A DNA stretch of 5,426 nt from Bacteroidota bacterium (lineage in GTDB: Bacteria > Bacteroidota > Bacteroidia > Bacteroidales > Prolixibacteraceae): NCBI GenBank assembly GCA_013203755.1, contig JABMPI010000068.1, positions 1-5,426 on the forward strand. Reading direction: 5' to 3'. Positions 1 through 5,426 of this stretch are shown here, one piece after another. Under the pieces are notes generated by a model, which made no database searches, had not been told where the DNA came from, and saw only the letters and a program-made list of their open reading frames with translations. Position 1 is the stretch's first letter. Every line of letters starts with the position of its first letter. A program made the position numbers and the translations under genes.

Positions 1-1
1 A

Positions 2-208
2 ACCAATACTCCTGTTGTTGAGGCTGAACGTACAGCTATTTCAACATTAACAGCAATTATGGCAAGAACATCTGCCTACACTGGGCAAAAGGTTACCTGG
101 GAAGATATGATGAATTCTACCGAAAAATTAGGACCGAATAAATATGAATTGGGACCTGTAGATATGGAGTTTCCTCTTCCTGTTCCTGGTACTCAACATA
201 AAGCATAA
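2..208 (+). CDS. Gfo/Idh/MocA-type oxidoreductase, C-terminal end (partial)
   Basis: This is the last 68 codons of a gene that enters from the left edge; the frame is open from base 2 to a TAA at 206-208. The visible protein contains the stretch ARTSAYTGQKVTWEDMMNS, followed by LGPNKYELGPVDME and a proline-rich tail ending PVPGTQHKA. The 'A-Y-T-G-(Q/K)-x-V-T-W-(E/D)-x-M-M-N-S' block is the usual C-terminal signature of Bacteroidota Gfo/Idh/MocA proteins, which are NAD(P)-dependent sugar or cyclitol dehydrogenase-like enzymes of about 430-450 residues. Many of them carry a Tat or other export signal. The Rossmann domain and any signal peptide lie outside the window, so substrate, cofactor and location cannot be judged. 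Only 11 nt separate it from the glycosyltransferase gene downstream, so co-transcription is likely, although a functional link is not shown. Confidence 0.8.
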   Translation, partial: TNTPVVEAERTAISTLTAIMARTSAYTGQKVTWEDMMNSTEKLGPNKYELGPVDMEFPLPVPGTQHKA

Positions 209-219
209 CATCCAGCAAA

Positions 220-1134
220 ATGATTTCAGTAGTTATACCACTGTTAAACGAAAGTAATTTAGTAACCCCATTAATCGAAGAGGTTTTACTATATCTTAAA
301 AAGACAGGTGACGACTTTGAAATTGTTTGTGTTGACGACGGAAGTACAGATTCAACACTTCAAAAGCTTTTAGATTTCAGAGAAAAACATAGTGAGCTAA
401 AAGTTGTCTCTCTTTCTCGAAATTTTGGATTGCAGCCAGCATTAACTGCCGGATTAGATTTTGCTAAAGGCGATTTTGTTGTAATGATGGATGGAGATTT
501 CCAGGATCCTCCAGAACAGATACCAGTTCTTGTCAATAAAATTAAGGAATCTAAGGCAGATATAATTACTGCCGTTCGTGAGCGACGAAATGAAAAATTA
601 GGAAGAAAAATTTACACCGATATTTTTCACCGAATCTTCAGCAATATTACAGAAGGTAAGCAAATTGCAAATGCAGGTAATTTTTGTATTGTAAATAAAA
701 AAGCGCATCAGGCAATTTTACGGTTTTCAGAAAGAAACCGTTACTTGCCTGGAATCCGAAATTTCATCGGGTTTAAACATGAATTTATATTATATAATCG
801 CCCTGATCGATTAAAGGGTGAAGCTAAAATGAGCCGTAAGAAATTGTTTGCTCTGGCTGCAGATGCTATTTATTCCTTCTCGAAATGGCCTATTAAAGCG
901 TGTTTATATGTGGGTTTGATTGGAGTTTTTATTTTTCTTGGTGCAATTGTTTATACGTTGGTATCAAAAAAATTAGATTTTGCTCCAATCGGTTGGTCAT
1001 CAATGTTTTTGGCGGTATGCTTTTTTGGCTCAGTTCAATTAACTTTTCTCGGACTAATTGGAGAATATGTGTACCGTATTTTTAAAGAAGTACAAAATCG
1101 ACCGGTCTATTTTATAAGTGATATTTATGAATAA
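220..1134 (+). CDS. Family 2 glycosyltransferase, DPM1/GtrB-like (polyprenyl-phosphate sugar synthase type)
   Basis: A 304-residue GT2 enzyme of the dolichol/undecaprenyl-phosphate sugar transferase type. The family moves a sugar from a nucleotide donor onto a polyprenyl phosphate at the cytoplasmic face of the inner membrane. Visible landmarks are the N-terminal strand ISVVIPLLNE (2-11), the nucleotide-binding VDDGSTDST (38-46), SRNFG (66-70), the DxD metal site in MMDGDFQDPPE (89-99), and ERNRYLPGIRNFIGF (171-185), which fits the family's acceptor-side segment. SRKKLFALAADAIYSFSKWP (205-224) is the usual amphipathic stretch before the membrane. Two hydrophobic segments follow (about 226-247 and 260-283), and then a basic tail. 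Length fits the family (about 300-320). The ATG at 220 puts the conserved IPLLNE at residue 6, as expected; no good Shine-Dalgarno precedes it. The gene overlaps the GT39-like gene downstream by 8 nt, which suggests this enzyme makes that enzyme's lipid-linked donor. Which sugar it uses is not readable. Confidence 0.92.
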   Translation: MISVVIPLLNESNLVTPLIEEVLLYLKKTGDDFEIVCVDDGSTDSTLQKLLDFREKHSELKVVSLSRNFGLQPALTAGLDFAKGDFVVMMDGDFQDPPEQIPVLVNKIKESKADIITAVRERRNEKLGRKIYTDIFHRIFSNITEGKQIANAGNFCIVNKKAHQAILRFSERNRYLPGIRNFIGFKHEFILYNRPDRLKGEAKMSRKKLFALAADAIYSFSKWPIKACLYVGLIGVFIFLGAIVYTLVSKKLDFAPIGWSSMFLAVCFFGSVQLTFLGLIGEYVYRIFKEVQNRPVYFISDIYE

Positions 1135-3073
1135 TAAGATCAACATATTTACCGCGCGAAATGCGTTTGTTTTAAGCTTGGTGCTGGCCGCATTTATATT
1201 GGCTTTCCTTGCCCCAAAAGCAGCGGTAAATGTTGATGAACAATTGCATTATCCACATGCAAAGAAAGTAGTAAATTGGTATTTCACGGGAGGAGAAGAT
1301 ACTTCTTGTTTGGGTACTCCAATTACAAATTTAAAATATTACGGGCAGTCCGTAGATAATTTCACTGCTCTTGTAAATAGGGTTTTTGCTATTGAAAATG
1401 AGTTTCTGACCAGACATTTAACTGGCGCCTTATTCTTCTGGTTATTACTATTTTTCTCAGGAATGATAGGATATGCACTGAGTAAGAATTATTGGGTGGC
1501 AACATTAACAGTTATTTCAATTGTAATAATGCCCCGGGTATTTGGACAAGCTTTTGGGAACTTAAAAGATATTCCTTTTGCAGCTGGTTACACAGCAGGT
1601 ATTTTTATGATTATCCGTTTTGTAAACGAACTACCAAAGCCACGATGGACCACAGCAGTTTGGCTGGGTTTGACGATTGCTTTTACCTGTTCTGTTCGTA
1701 TAGGAGGATTAATCCTTTTTGCTTATCTCGGTTTGGCATTTATTGCCTTTATACTTTTGAAGCCTTTTTTTCTTAAATATATCGTTACAACTAAACTTTG
1801 TTTTGTAAGGTTATTGGGTCTAGGATTAGTAATCGCTTGTATCGGCTATTTTGTCGGATTACTATTTTGGCCCTTTGCCTTGCAAAATATTTTTCAAAAT
1901 CCGCTCGATAGTTTAAGTATGATGGAGCATTACAAAGTTAGTATTAGGCAGGTATTTAATGGCGAAATGATTTGGAGCACCCAACTTCCATGGTATTATT
2001 TATTGAAGTGGTTCATAATATCCACCCCCGAATTTATTATTTTAGGGATACTGCTTTTTTCGGTATTTCTCACTCGTAAAATATTGAAACAAAATAACAG
2101 ACAACTCTTTTTTGAGTTGTTTGTGGTTTTTACACTTTGTTTTCCAATTATATATGTAATTGTTATCGATTCTAATTTATACAGCGGAGTTCGACAAATG
2201 CTCTTTGTTTTGCCGGTTTTAGCAGTTTTATCATCGGTCGGTATTGTAAGTTTTCTGAAAGCTAATTTGAATAAACAAATTAAAATACCTGCAATTATCG
2301 TTTTGCTTATTTTAATTGTTTTGCCAATTAAACATCAGGCTACCACTTTCCCGGCAGATTACATTTATTTCAACTCAATTTCTGGTGGAAATAAAAAAGC
2401 ATGGGCAAAGTATGAGTACGATTATTATTTCCACGGAATAAAAGAGCCGGCAGATTATTTAGTTGAATTGATAGGGGAAAACGAGGCAACGGTTGCTGTT
2501 AATTGTAATCTTCCAAATTATTTTGAAAATTCATCTAATATTAAGTATAAATATACGCGCTATTTAGAACGGAGTTCGGTGGATTGGGATTATGGTTTGT
2601 TTGGTGTTAATTACATTCATCCCTTTCAATTGAATAATATGTCATGGCAATCTTCGGGAATAATTAAAACTTTTTATCATAAGGGGAATCCGATTGCAGT
2701 GCTTATTAAACGTTCAGACAAAACCGATTTTGAAGGAATTTTAAAGTTGAACGAGGGGAATTTGGAAGAAGGAGAACGTCTTGTAAAACAAGCTTTAGAA
2801 TTAGATCCAAATAATGTTTGGTTATTTGTACATTTGGCAAAAAATTGTTTTAAGAAGAATGAGTTTAACGAGTTTGACCATTTTGTGCAAAAAGGATTTG
2901 AATTGCACGCGAACTACGAGCCTTTGTATTTATTAAAGGCACAAAAGTTATATGATGATAAAAAATATGATGTGGCCTTGGAAACTTTGGAGAAACTAAT
3001 AGTTATAAACCCACGTTATAAAAATGCAGCACCATTATTAAAAGTTGTAAAAGAAAAATTAAATAAATTATAG
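1127..3073 (+). CDS. Polytopic GT39/ArnT/PMT-like glycosyltransferase with C-terminal TPR domain
   Basis: A 648-residue membrane protein of the GT-C type (ArnT / protein mannosyltransferase-like), expected to transfer a sugar from a polyprenyl-phosphate donor outside the inner membrane. Numbering is from the ATG at 1127; an in-frame GTG at 1118 would add three residues, but ATG is preferred. About ten hydrophobic helices lie between 14 and 401. The first external loop has an acidic pair, VDEQLHYPHAKK (36-47, D37/E38), in the place of the catalytic Asp of GT-C enzymes, and a second acidic loop motif is GNLKDIPFAAG (144-154). A soluble region follows with YFNSISGG (414-421) and YEYDYY (429-434), a block common after the last helix in bacterial PMT-like proteins. 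Residues about 534-648 form about three TPRs (LNEGNLEEGERLVKQALELDPNN, then a diverged unit, then YDDKKYDVALETLEKLIVINP). By family topology, this tail would be periplasmic (inference). The gene overlaps the GT2 gene by 8 nt. Acceptor unknown. Confidence 0.82.
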   Translation: MNNKINIFTARNAFVLSLVLAAFILAFLAPKAAVNVDEQLHYPHAKKVVNWYFTGGEDTSCLGTPITNLKYYGQSVDNFTALVNRVFAIENEFLTRHLTGALFFWLLLFFSGMIGYALSKNYWVATLTVISIVIMPRVFGQAFGNLKDIPFAAGYTAGIFMIIRFVNELPKPRWTTAVWLGLTIAFTCSVRIGGLILFAYLGLAFIAFILLKPFFLKYIVTTKLCFVRLLGLGLVIACIGYFVGLLFWPFALQNIFQNPLDSLSMMEHYKVSIRQVFNGEMIWSTQLPWYYLLKWFIISTPEFIILGILLFSVFLTRKILKQNNRQLFFELFVVFTLCFPIIYVIVIDSNLYSGVRQMLFVLPVLAVLSSVGIVSFLKANLNKQIKIPAIIVLLILIVLPIKHQATTFPADYIYFNSISGGNKKAWAKYEYDYYFHGIKEPADYLVELIGENEATVAVNCNLPNYFENSSNIKYKYTRYLERSSVDWDYGLFGVNYIHPFQLNNMSWQSSGIIKTFYHKGNPIAVLIKRSDKTDFEGILKLNEGNLEEGERLVKQALELDPNNVWLFVHLAKNCFKKNEFNEFDHFVQKGFELHANYEPLYLLKAQKLYDDKKYDVALETLEKLIVINPRYKNAAPLLKVVKEKLNKL

Positions 3074-3089
3074 ATTAAAATTTAGAGAG

Positions 3090-3335
3090 ATGAAAGCAAT
3101 GAAAAAATTATTTGCATTATTAATGCTTAACATTTTGAGTCTTCCTTATGTATTAATGGCACAAGACGGTGGAACTTATATCGACAATTTGAATGTTCAG
3201 GATAGTTCTTATTTAGACGAGGATTTATTAGTTGGAGCAGGAAAATCTTCTAATACAATGACAATAGTAATTGTTGTAGTAGTAGTTGTAGTAGCTGTTG
3301 GAGCATTCTTGTATTTGAAGAAAAAGAAAAAATAG
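3090..3335 (+). CDS. Small secreted single-span membrane protein with polyvaline helix and pentalysine tail (unknown function)
   Basis: An 81-residue protein that I do not recognise. Residues 1-24 look like a type I signal peptide: basic start (MKAMKK), hydrophobic core LFALLMLNILSLPYVL, and probable cleavage LMA|QD after residue 24. The mature part has a short acidic ectodomain (about 25-56, with D32, D38, D43, E44 and D45), one very hydrophobic helix at about 57-76 (TIVIVVVVVVVAVGAFLYL, seven consecutive valines) and five terminal lysines. That predicts a bitopic protein with N terminus outside and tail in the cytoplasm. The helix is written almost wholly in GTA/GTT codons. ATG 3090 follows a purine-rich AGAGAG; an in-frame ATG at 3099 would give MKKLFALL and 78 residues, also plausible. 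It starts 16 nt after the GT39-like gene and is followed by a terminator, so it is the last gene of the operon. The layout resembles C-terminal sorting tails, but no LPXTG, PEP or similar motif precedes the helix; CcmD-like proteins are a weaker alternative. Confidence 0.75.
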   Translation: MKAMKKLFALLMLNILSLPYVLMAQDGGTYIDNLNVQDSSYLDEDLLVGAGKSSNTMTIVIVVVVVVVAVGAFLYLKKKKK

Positions 3336-3353
3336 ATTATTCTTTTTATAGAG

Positions 3354-3384
3354 AAACCTGTCTTTTTAAGGCAGGTTTTTTTTT
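3354..3384 (+). terminator. Intrinsic terminator of the glycosyltransferase operon
   Basis: A 9-bp stem, AAACCTGTC (3354-3362) with GGCAGGTTT (3370-3378, one T-G wobble), closes a 7-nt loop and runs directly into a T-tract at 3376-3384. It lies 18 nt after the stop of the small membrane protein gene and reads on the + strand, so it ends the left-hand operon. Confidence 0.9.
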
Positions 3385-3425
3385 GTCTTGTTTTTTAAGA
3401 TTTGACTATTCCGGAAATGTCGCAT

Positions 3426-3457
3426 AAAAAATGAGGCAGCTTCTACAAGCTGCCTCA
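3426..3457 (-). terminator. Intrinsic terminator of frr
   Basis: A perfect 11-bp stem, TGAGGCAGCTT (3432-3442) and AAGCTGCCTCA (3447-3457), with loop CTAC. Read on the minus strand it is followed by six Ts (3431-3426). It sits about 50 nt beyond the frr stop codon and faces the operon terminator at 3354-3384, so the two convergent units are insulated from each other. Confidence 0.92.
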
Positions 3458-3508
3458 AAGCCATGAAAACAATTAAACAATGTTCAGAAAACAGAAAACT
3501 AGAAACAA

Positions 3509-4072
3509 TTAAATAGTCATAATATCTTTTTCCTTAACCAAAATTAAGGATTCAACTTTTTTACCAAAATTATCAGTCATACTTTGAACTTCCGTTTCAG
3601 CGTCCTTTTCCAAATCTTCAGATAATCCATCTTTTAATAGCTTTTTTAAGCTATTGTTGGCATCTTTCCGAGCTGCTCGTAGGCTAACTTTTGCATGCTC
3701 TCCTTCTTGATGTGCCTGTTTTACAAGATCCCTTCTTCTTTCTTCCGTTAATACTGGAATATTTATTCGAATAATTTCACCATTGTTATCAGGATTAAAA
3801 CCCAGGTTGGCATTCATAATTGCCTTTTCAATAGCTGGAATTATTCCCTTTTCCCAAGGTTGAATAGCAACTGTTCTTGCATCGGGTGAGCTAATGTTAG
3901 CAACTTTACTTAACCCTGTCATGCTGCCATAATATTCAACCAAAATACCGTCTAGCATACTTGGCGAAGCTTTTCCAGCTCTAATATGAACAAGTTCTTT
4001 TTCAAGGTGCTCAATTGCACCATTCATCATCTCTTTTGTATGTTCTAAAACGAAATCTACTTCTTCTTGCAT
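3509..4072 (-). CDS. frr: Ribosome recycling factor
   Basis: A 187-residue ribosome recycling factor. With EF-G it splits the post-termination 70S complex so that ribosomes can be reused; it is cytoplasmic and usually essential. The length matches the family (about 185-187). Recognisable parts are ELVHIRAGKASPSMLDGI (26-43, with RAGKASP at 31-37), YGSMTGLSKVANISSPDARTVAIQPWEK (48-75), EIIRINIPVLTEERRRDLVK (99-118), the basic helix VSLRAARKDANNSLKK (129-144), and a C-terminal three-helix-bundle strand ending EKDIMTI. The start chosen is the ATG at 4072, MQEEVDFVLEH, which gives the normal length. The frame stays open to a TTG at 4093, which would add seven non-conserved residues. No clear Shine-Dalgarno is present. 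pyrH lies 185 nt upstream on the same strand, the usual pyrH-frr order, and a promoter candidate in the gap suggests frr can be transcribed alone. Confidence 0.97.
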   Translation of the reverse strand: MQEEVDFVLEHTKEMMNGAIEHLEKELVHIRAGKASPSMLDGILVEYYGSMTGLSKVANISSPDARTVAIQPWEKGIIPAIEKAIMNANLGFNPDNNGEIIRINIPVLTEERRRDLVKQAHQEGEHAKVSLRAARKDANNSLKKLLKDGLSEDLEKDAETEVQSMTDNFGKKVESLILVKEKDIMTI

Positions 4073-4107
4073 TAGGTTAGACTGATTTACCAATTTTCAT
4101 CGGTTAG

Positions 4108-4137
4108 CAAATATAGAAAAAAAATAAATAAATGAAA
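4108..4137 (-). promoter_or_regulatory. Candidate frr promoter (Bacteroidota-type)
   Basis: On the minus strand TATATTTG (4115-4108) matches the Bacteroidota -7 consensus TAnnTTTG exactly. A TTTC (4137-4134) lies 18 nt upstream as a near match to the -33 element TTTG. Transcription would start near 4101-4104, leaving a leader of about 30 nt before the frr ATG. The T-rich spacer is typical of AT-rich promoters. This is a motif match only. Confidence 0.55.
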
Positions 4138-4257
4138 CGAGCATGTAAAGAATTTTGCAAACAGGAGGATGTTTATATGCAAGTTCCATCTGTTACGAAT
4201 AAAAACAAACAATTATGATTAGATGAGATTGAATTGTAAAATCTGTTAAAAAAGATG

Positions 4258-4967
4258 TTAGTTGTGGACAACAGTACCAATGTTTTCACCATTAATAACC
4301 TTTTGTAAGTTGCCGGGTTTGTCCATGTTGAAAACGAGTAATGGGAGGTTATTTTCTTTGCAAAGTGTGGTAGCAGTTAAATCCATAATTTTAAGATTTT
4401 TATTGTAAATCTCATCAAAACTAATTTTTTCAAACTTAGTGGCGTCTGGATTTTTCTCCGGATCAGATGTGTAAATACCATCAACTCTCGTTCCTTTCAT
4501 CATTATTTCTGCTTCAATCTCGATTCCCCGAAGTGCACTTGCAGTGTCGGTCGTAAAGTATGGATTGCCGGTTCCGCCCGAAATTATAACTACCGATCCA
4601 TTTTCAAGGGCTTCAATAGCCTTGTCTTTTGTGTATAATTCTCCAACGGGTTCCATTCTTATTGAAGTGTAAACTTTGGTTTTAGTGCCGGAAGCCTGAA
4701 GTGCAGAATTAAGTGCAAGGCTATTAATTACCGTTGCAAGCATTCCCATTTGGTCGCCTTTTACCCGATCGAAACCTGGGTTGCACCACTTAAACCTCTG
4801 AATATATTTCCGCCTCCAATTACTATCCCAACTTGTACTCCTTGCTTTAGTATTGAAGTAATTTGTTCGGCATATTCATTTAAACGATTGGTGTCTATAC
4901 CGTAATTCTGATTTCCCATTAACGATTCACCACTTAGTTTTAATAGTATTCTTTTGTATTTAACCAT
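4258..4967 (-). CDS. pyrH: UMP kinase, interrupted by a one-base frameshift
   Basis: UMP kinase of the amino acid kinase fold, which phosphorylates UMP to UDP with ATP in pyrimidine nucleotide synthesis. The gene runs from ATG 4967 (MVKYKRILLKLSGES) to TAA 4258. It is read in two frames: codons 1-64 end in GGGNIFRGLSGATQ and then run into TAA at 4763-4761. The frame one base back resumes at GGT 4776 with GFDRVKGDQMGMLATVINSLAL and continues to the end. Restoring one base near 4776 gives 236 residues, the normal length. All landmarks are present: KLSGES (10-15), GGGNIFRG (51-58), GFDRVKGDQMGMLAT (65-79), GGTGNPYFTTD (131-141), DGIYTSDP (163-170) and MDLTA (195-199). No heptameric -1 slippery site is visible at the junction. 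Because the gene is normally essential and both halves are undecayed, a sequencing or assembly error is more likely than a real pseudogene. The order pyrH-frr is the usual one. Confidence 0.93.
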
Positions 4968-4992
4968 TATGTTTTGAAATTTTGAAGTAGTA

Positions 4993-5000
4993 CAAAGATA
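4993..5000 (-). promoter_or_regulatory. Candidate pyrH promoter, -7 element
   Basis: Minus-strand TATCTTTG (5000-4993) is an exact match to the Bacteroidota -7 consensus TAnnTTTG. A start of transcription near 4986-4988 would leave a leader of about 20 nt before the pyrH ATG. The expected -33 position (about 5020-5025) is only T-rich (TTTT/TTTA/TTAC, depending on spacer) and coincides with the T-tract of the terminator at 5022-5051. Confidence 0.5.
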
Positions 5001-5021
5001 AAAGAGTTTTTCTGGAAATGT

Positions 5022-5051
5022 AAAAAGCCACCTGTTAGTAAACAAGTGGCT
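5022..5051 (-). terminator. Minus-strand intrinsic terminator upstream of pyrH
   Basis: AGCCAC (5026-5031) pairs with GTGGCT (5046-5051). After one C/A mismatch, TGTT (5033-5036) pairs with AACA (5041-5044) around the loop AGTA. On the minus strand the hairpin is followed by five Ts (5026-5022). It would stop transcripts coming from the right, separating pyrH from whatever lies upstream; alternatively it could act as a leader element if a pyrH transcript starts further right. Confidence 0.75.
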
Positions 5052-5071
5052 CCATTATTTTTTGCTGTTTA

Positions 5072-5096
5072 AAATTACCAGAGGGAATGGTAATTT
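5072..5096. repeat. Perfect 9-bp inverted repeat
   Basis: AAATTACCA (5072-5080) and TGGTAATTT (5088-5096) are exact reverse complements around the 7-nt spacer GAGGGAA. There is no T-tract on either side, so it is not a good terminator by itself. It could be an RNA hairpin at the 3' end of a minus-strand transcript that stops at 5022, or a protein-binding operator. Function unknown. Confidence 0.55.
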
Positions 5097-5147
5097 GAAA
5101 TACTTCTATGAAAACTGTTTGTTATTTCAGCAGCGAAAGTGGAGTAT

Positions 5148-5273
5148 TTATTTTTCGTAAAACATGACAGTAATCAGTAAAAATATTCCTTTGTAAGTGT
5201 TGTAAATAGGGACTTTAAGAGGATCTTGTAGTTTCGTTAAAATTGGATAATTTAAAACGATTTCTGCATTCAT
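5148..5273 (-). CDS. Possible 41-residue small protein (hypothetical)
   Basis: A minus-strand ATG-to-TAA frame of 41 codons, beginning MNAEIVLNYPILTKLQDPLK and containing a hydrophobic run GIFLLITVMF near the C terminus before YEK. It is the longest minus-strand frame I found in the otherwise empty right edge. It lies upstream of an inverted repeat and a minus-strand terminator, which would suit a short transcript ending at 5022. Against it: no Shine-Dalgarno, no convincing TAnnTTTG element upstream, no recognised family, and a length that chance allows in AT-rich DNA. Treat as a hypothesis only. Confidence 0.22.
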   Translation of the reverse strand: MNAEIVLNYPILTKLQDPLKVPIYNTYKGIFLLITVMFYEK

Positions 5274-5426
5274 TTTAAAGCAAATTAAACAACTTTAGTT
5301 TCTAACTGAAAGTAGCATAAAGAATAAAAAAAAATCGATAAATAATTTCAATAATAATTCAATGTTAGGTTATGTTTTTCTATTGTGAAAGAGGGTGATT
5401 GAATTAGTATACTCAAACCAAATAGC

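Larger units (their letters stand above)
4968..5426. other. Right-edge region without a recognised gene
   Basis: These 459 nt hold the pyrH promoter candidate, a minus-strand terminator, a perfect inverted repeat and one doubtful 41-codon ORF. The remaining part, about 5274-5426, is AT-rich, with an A-run near 5326-5334 and a loose duplication of AATAATT-CAAT type at 5341-5363. I see no tRNA, no conserved structured RNA signature, and no coding frame that crosses the right edge with confidence. Confidence 0.6.

Noticed and set aside
1118..1126. GTG start at 1118 for the GT39-like gene.
   Set aside because: The in-frame ATG three codons later is the more usual start and loses only MIF; no ribosome binding site favours the GTG.
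4073..4100. frr start at TTG 4093, and a 7-codon leader ORF (MKIGKSV) from ATG 4100.
   Set aside because: TTG 4093 makes the protein longer than the family with non-conserved residues. The 7-codon ORF has no ribosome site and would begin almost at the predicted transcript start, so chance is the better explanation.
4209..4237. Weak inverted repeat ACAATT...AATTGT downstream of pyrH, as a possible terminator.
   Set aside because: Only 6 A/T-rich pairs around a 17-nt loop with a poor T-tract; not stable enough to call.
4771..4784. Programmed -1 ribosomal frameshift in pyrH.
   Set aside because: The junction codons GCA ACC CAG GTT do not form an X-XXY-YYZ slippery heptamer, no clear stimulatory hairpin follows, and pyrH is not known to use recoding.
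4968..5045. N-terminal extension of the pyrH frame back to 5045 (MFTNRWLF...).
   Set aside because: The 26 extra residues are not part of the UMP kinase family, overlap the promoter and terminator candidates, and the ATG at 4967 gives the standard start MVKYKRILLKLSGES.
5109..5168. A + strand 19-codon ORF (MKTVCYFSSESG...) in the right-edge region.
   Set aside because: Very short, with no ribosome binding site, promoter or recognisable similarity; consistent with chance.

Overview
The window looks like chromosomal DNA of a Bacteroidota bacterium, probably a free-living one related to the Marinilabiliales/Bacteroidales (lineage inferred from protein style, not searched). The supports are AT-rich sequence, starts without clear Shine-Dalgarno sites, two promoter candidates matching the Bacteroidota -7 element TAnnTTTG, and PyrH, Frr and Gfo/Idh/MocA proteins with motifs typical of that phylum.

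Left half, + strand (2-3384): a tightly packed gene string. It starts with the last 68 codons of a Gfo/Idh/MocA-type oxidoreductase. Next come a DPM1/GtrB-like family 2 glycosyltransferase with two C-terminal membrane segments and a polytopic GT39/ArnT/PMT-like glycosyltransferase with a C-terminal TPR domain. The last gene encodes a small secreted, single-span membrane protein with a valine-rich helix and a pentalysine tail. Gaps are 11, -8 and 16 nt, and the string ends at a strong intrinsic terminator. The natural reading is that the GT2 enzyme charges a polyprenyl phosphate with a sugar, the GT39 enzyme uses that lipid-linked sugar on the outer face of the inner membrane, and the small protein is an accessory or unknown partner. 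Donor sugar and acceptor cannot be read from the sequence.

Right half, - strand (3426-5051): housekeeping genes convergent with the first block. Ribosome recycling factor (frr) ends at its own terminator and has its own promoter candidate. Upstream lies UMP kinase (pyrH), whose reading frame is broken by one missing base near 4776. Both halves are otherwise perfectly conserved in motif content, so a sequencing or assembly error is the likeliest cause.

Right edge (4968-5426): 459 nt with no recognised gene. It holds the pyrH promoter candidate, a minus-strand terminator just upstream of it, a perfect 9-bp inverted repeat, and a possible 41-codon minus-strand ORF. No mobile element, CRISPR array, tRNA or rRNA was seen. 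The least explained items are the small polyvaline/polylysine protein and the TPR-bearing GT39 enzyme next to it.
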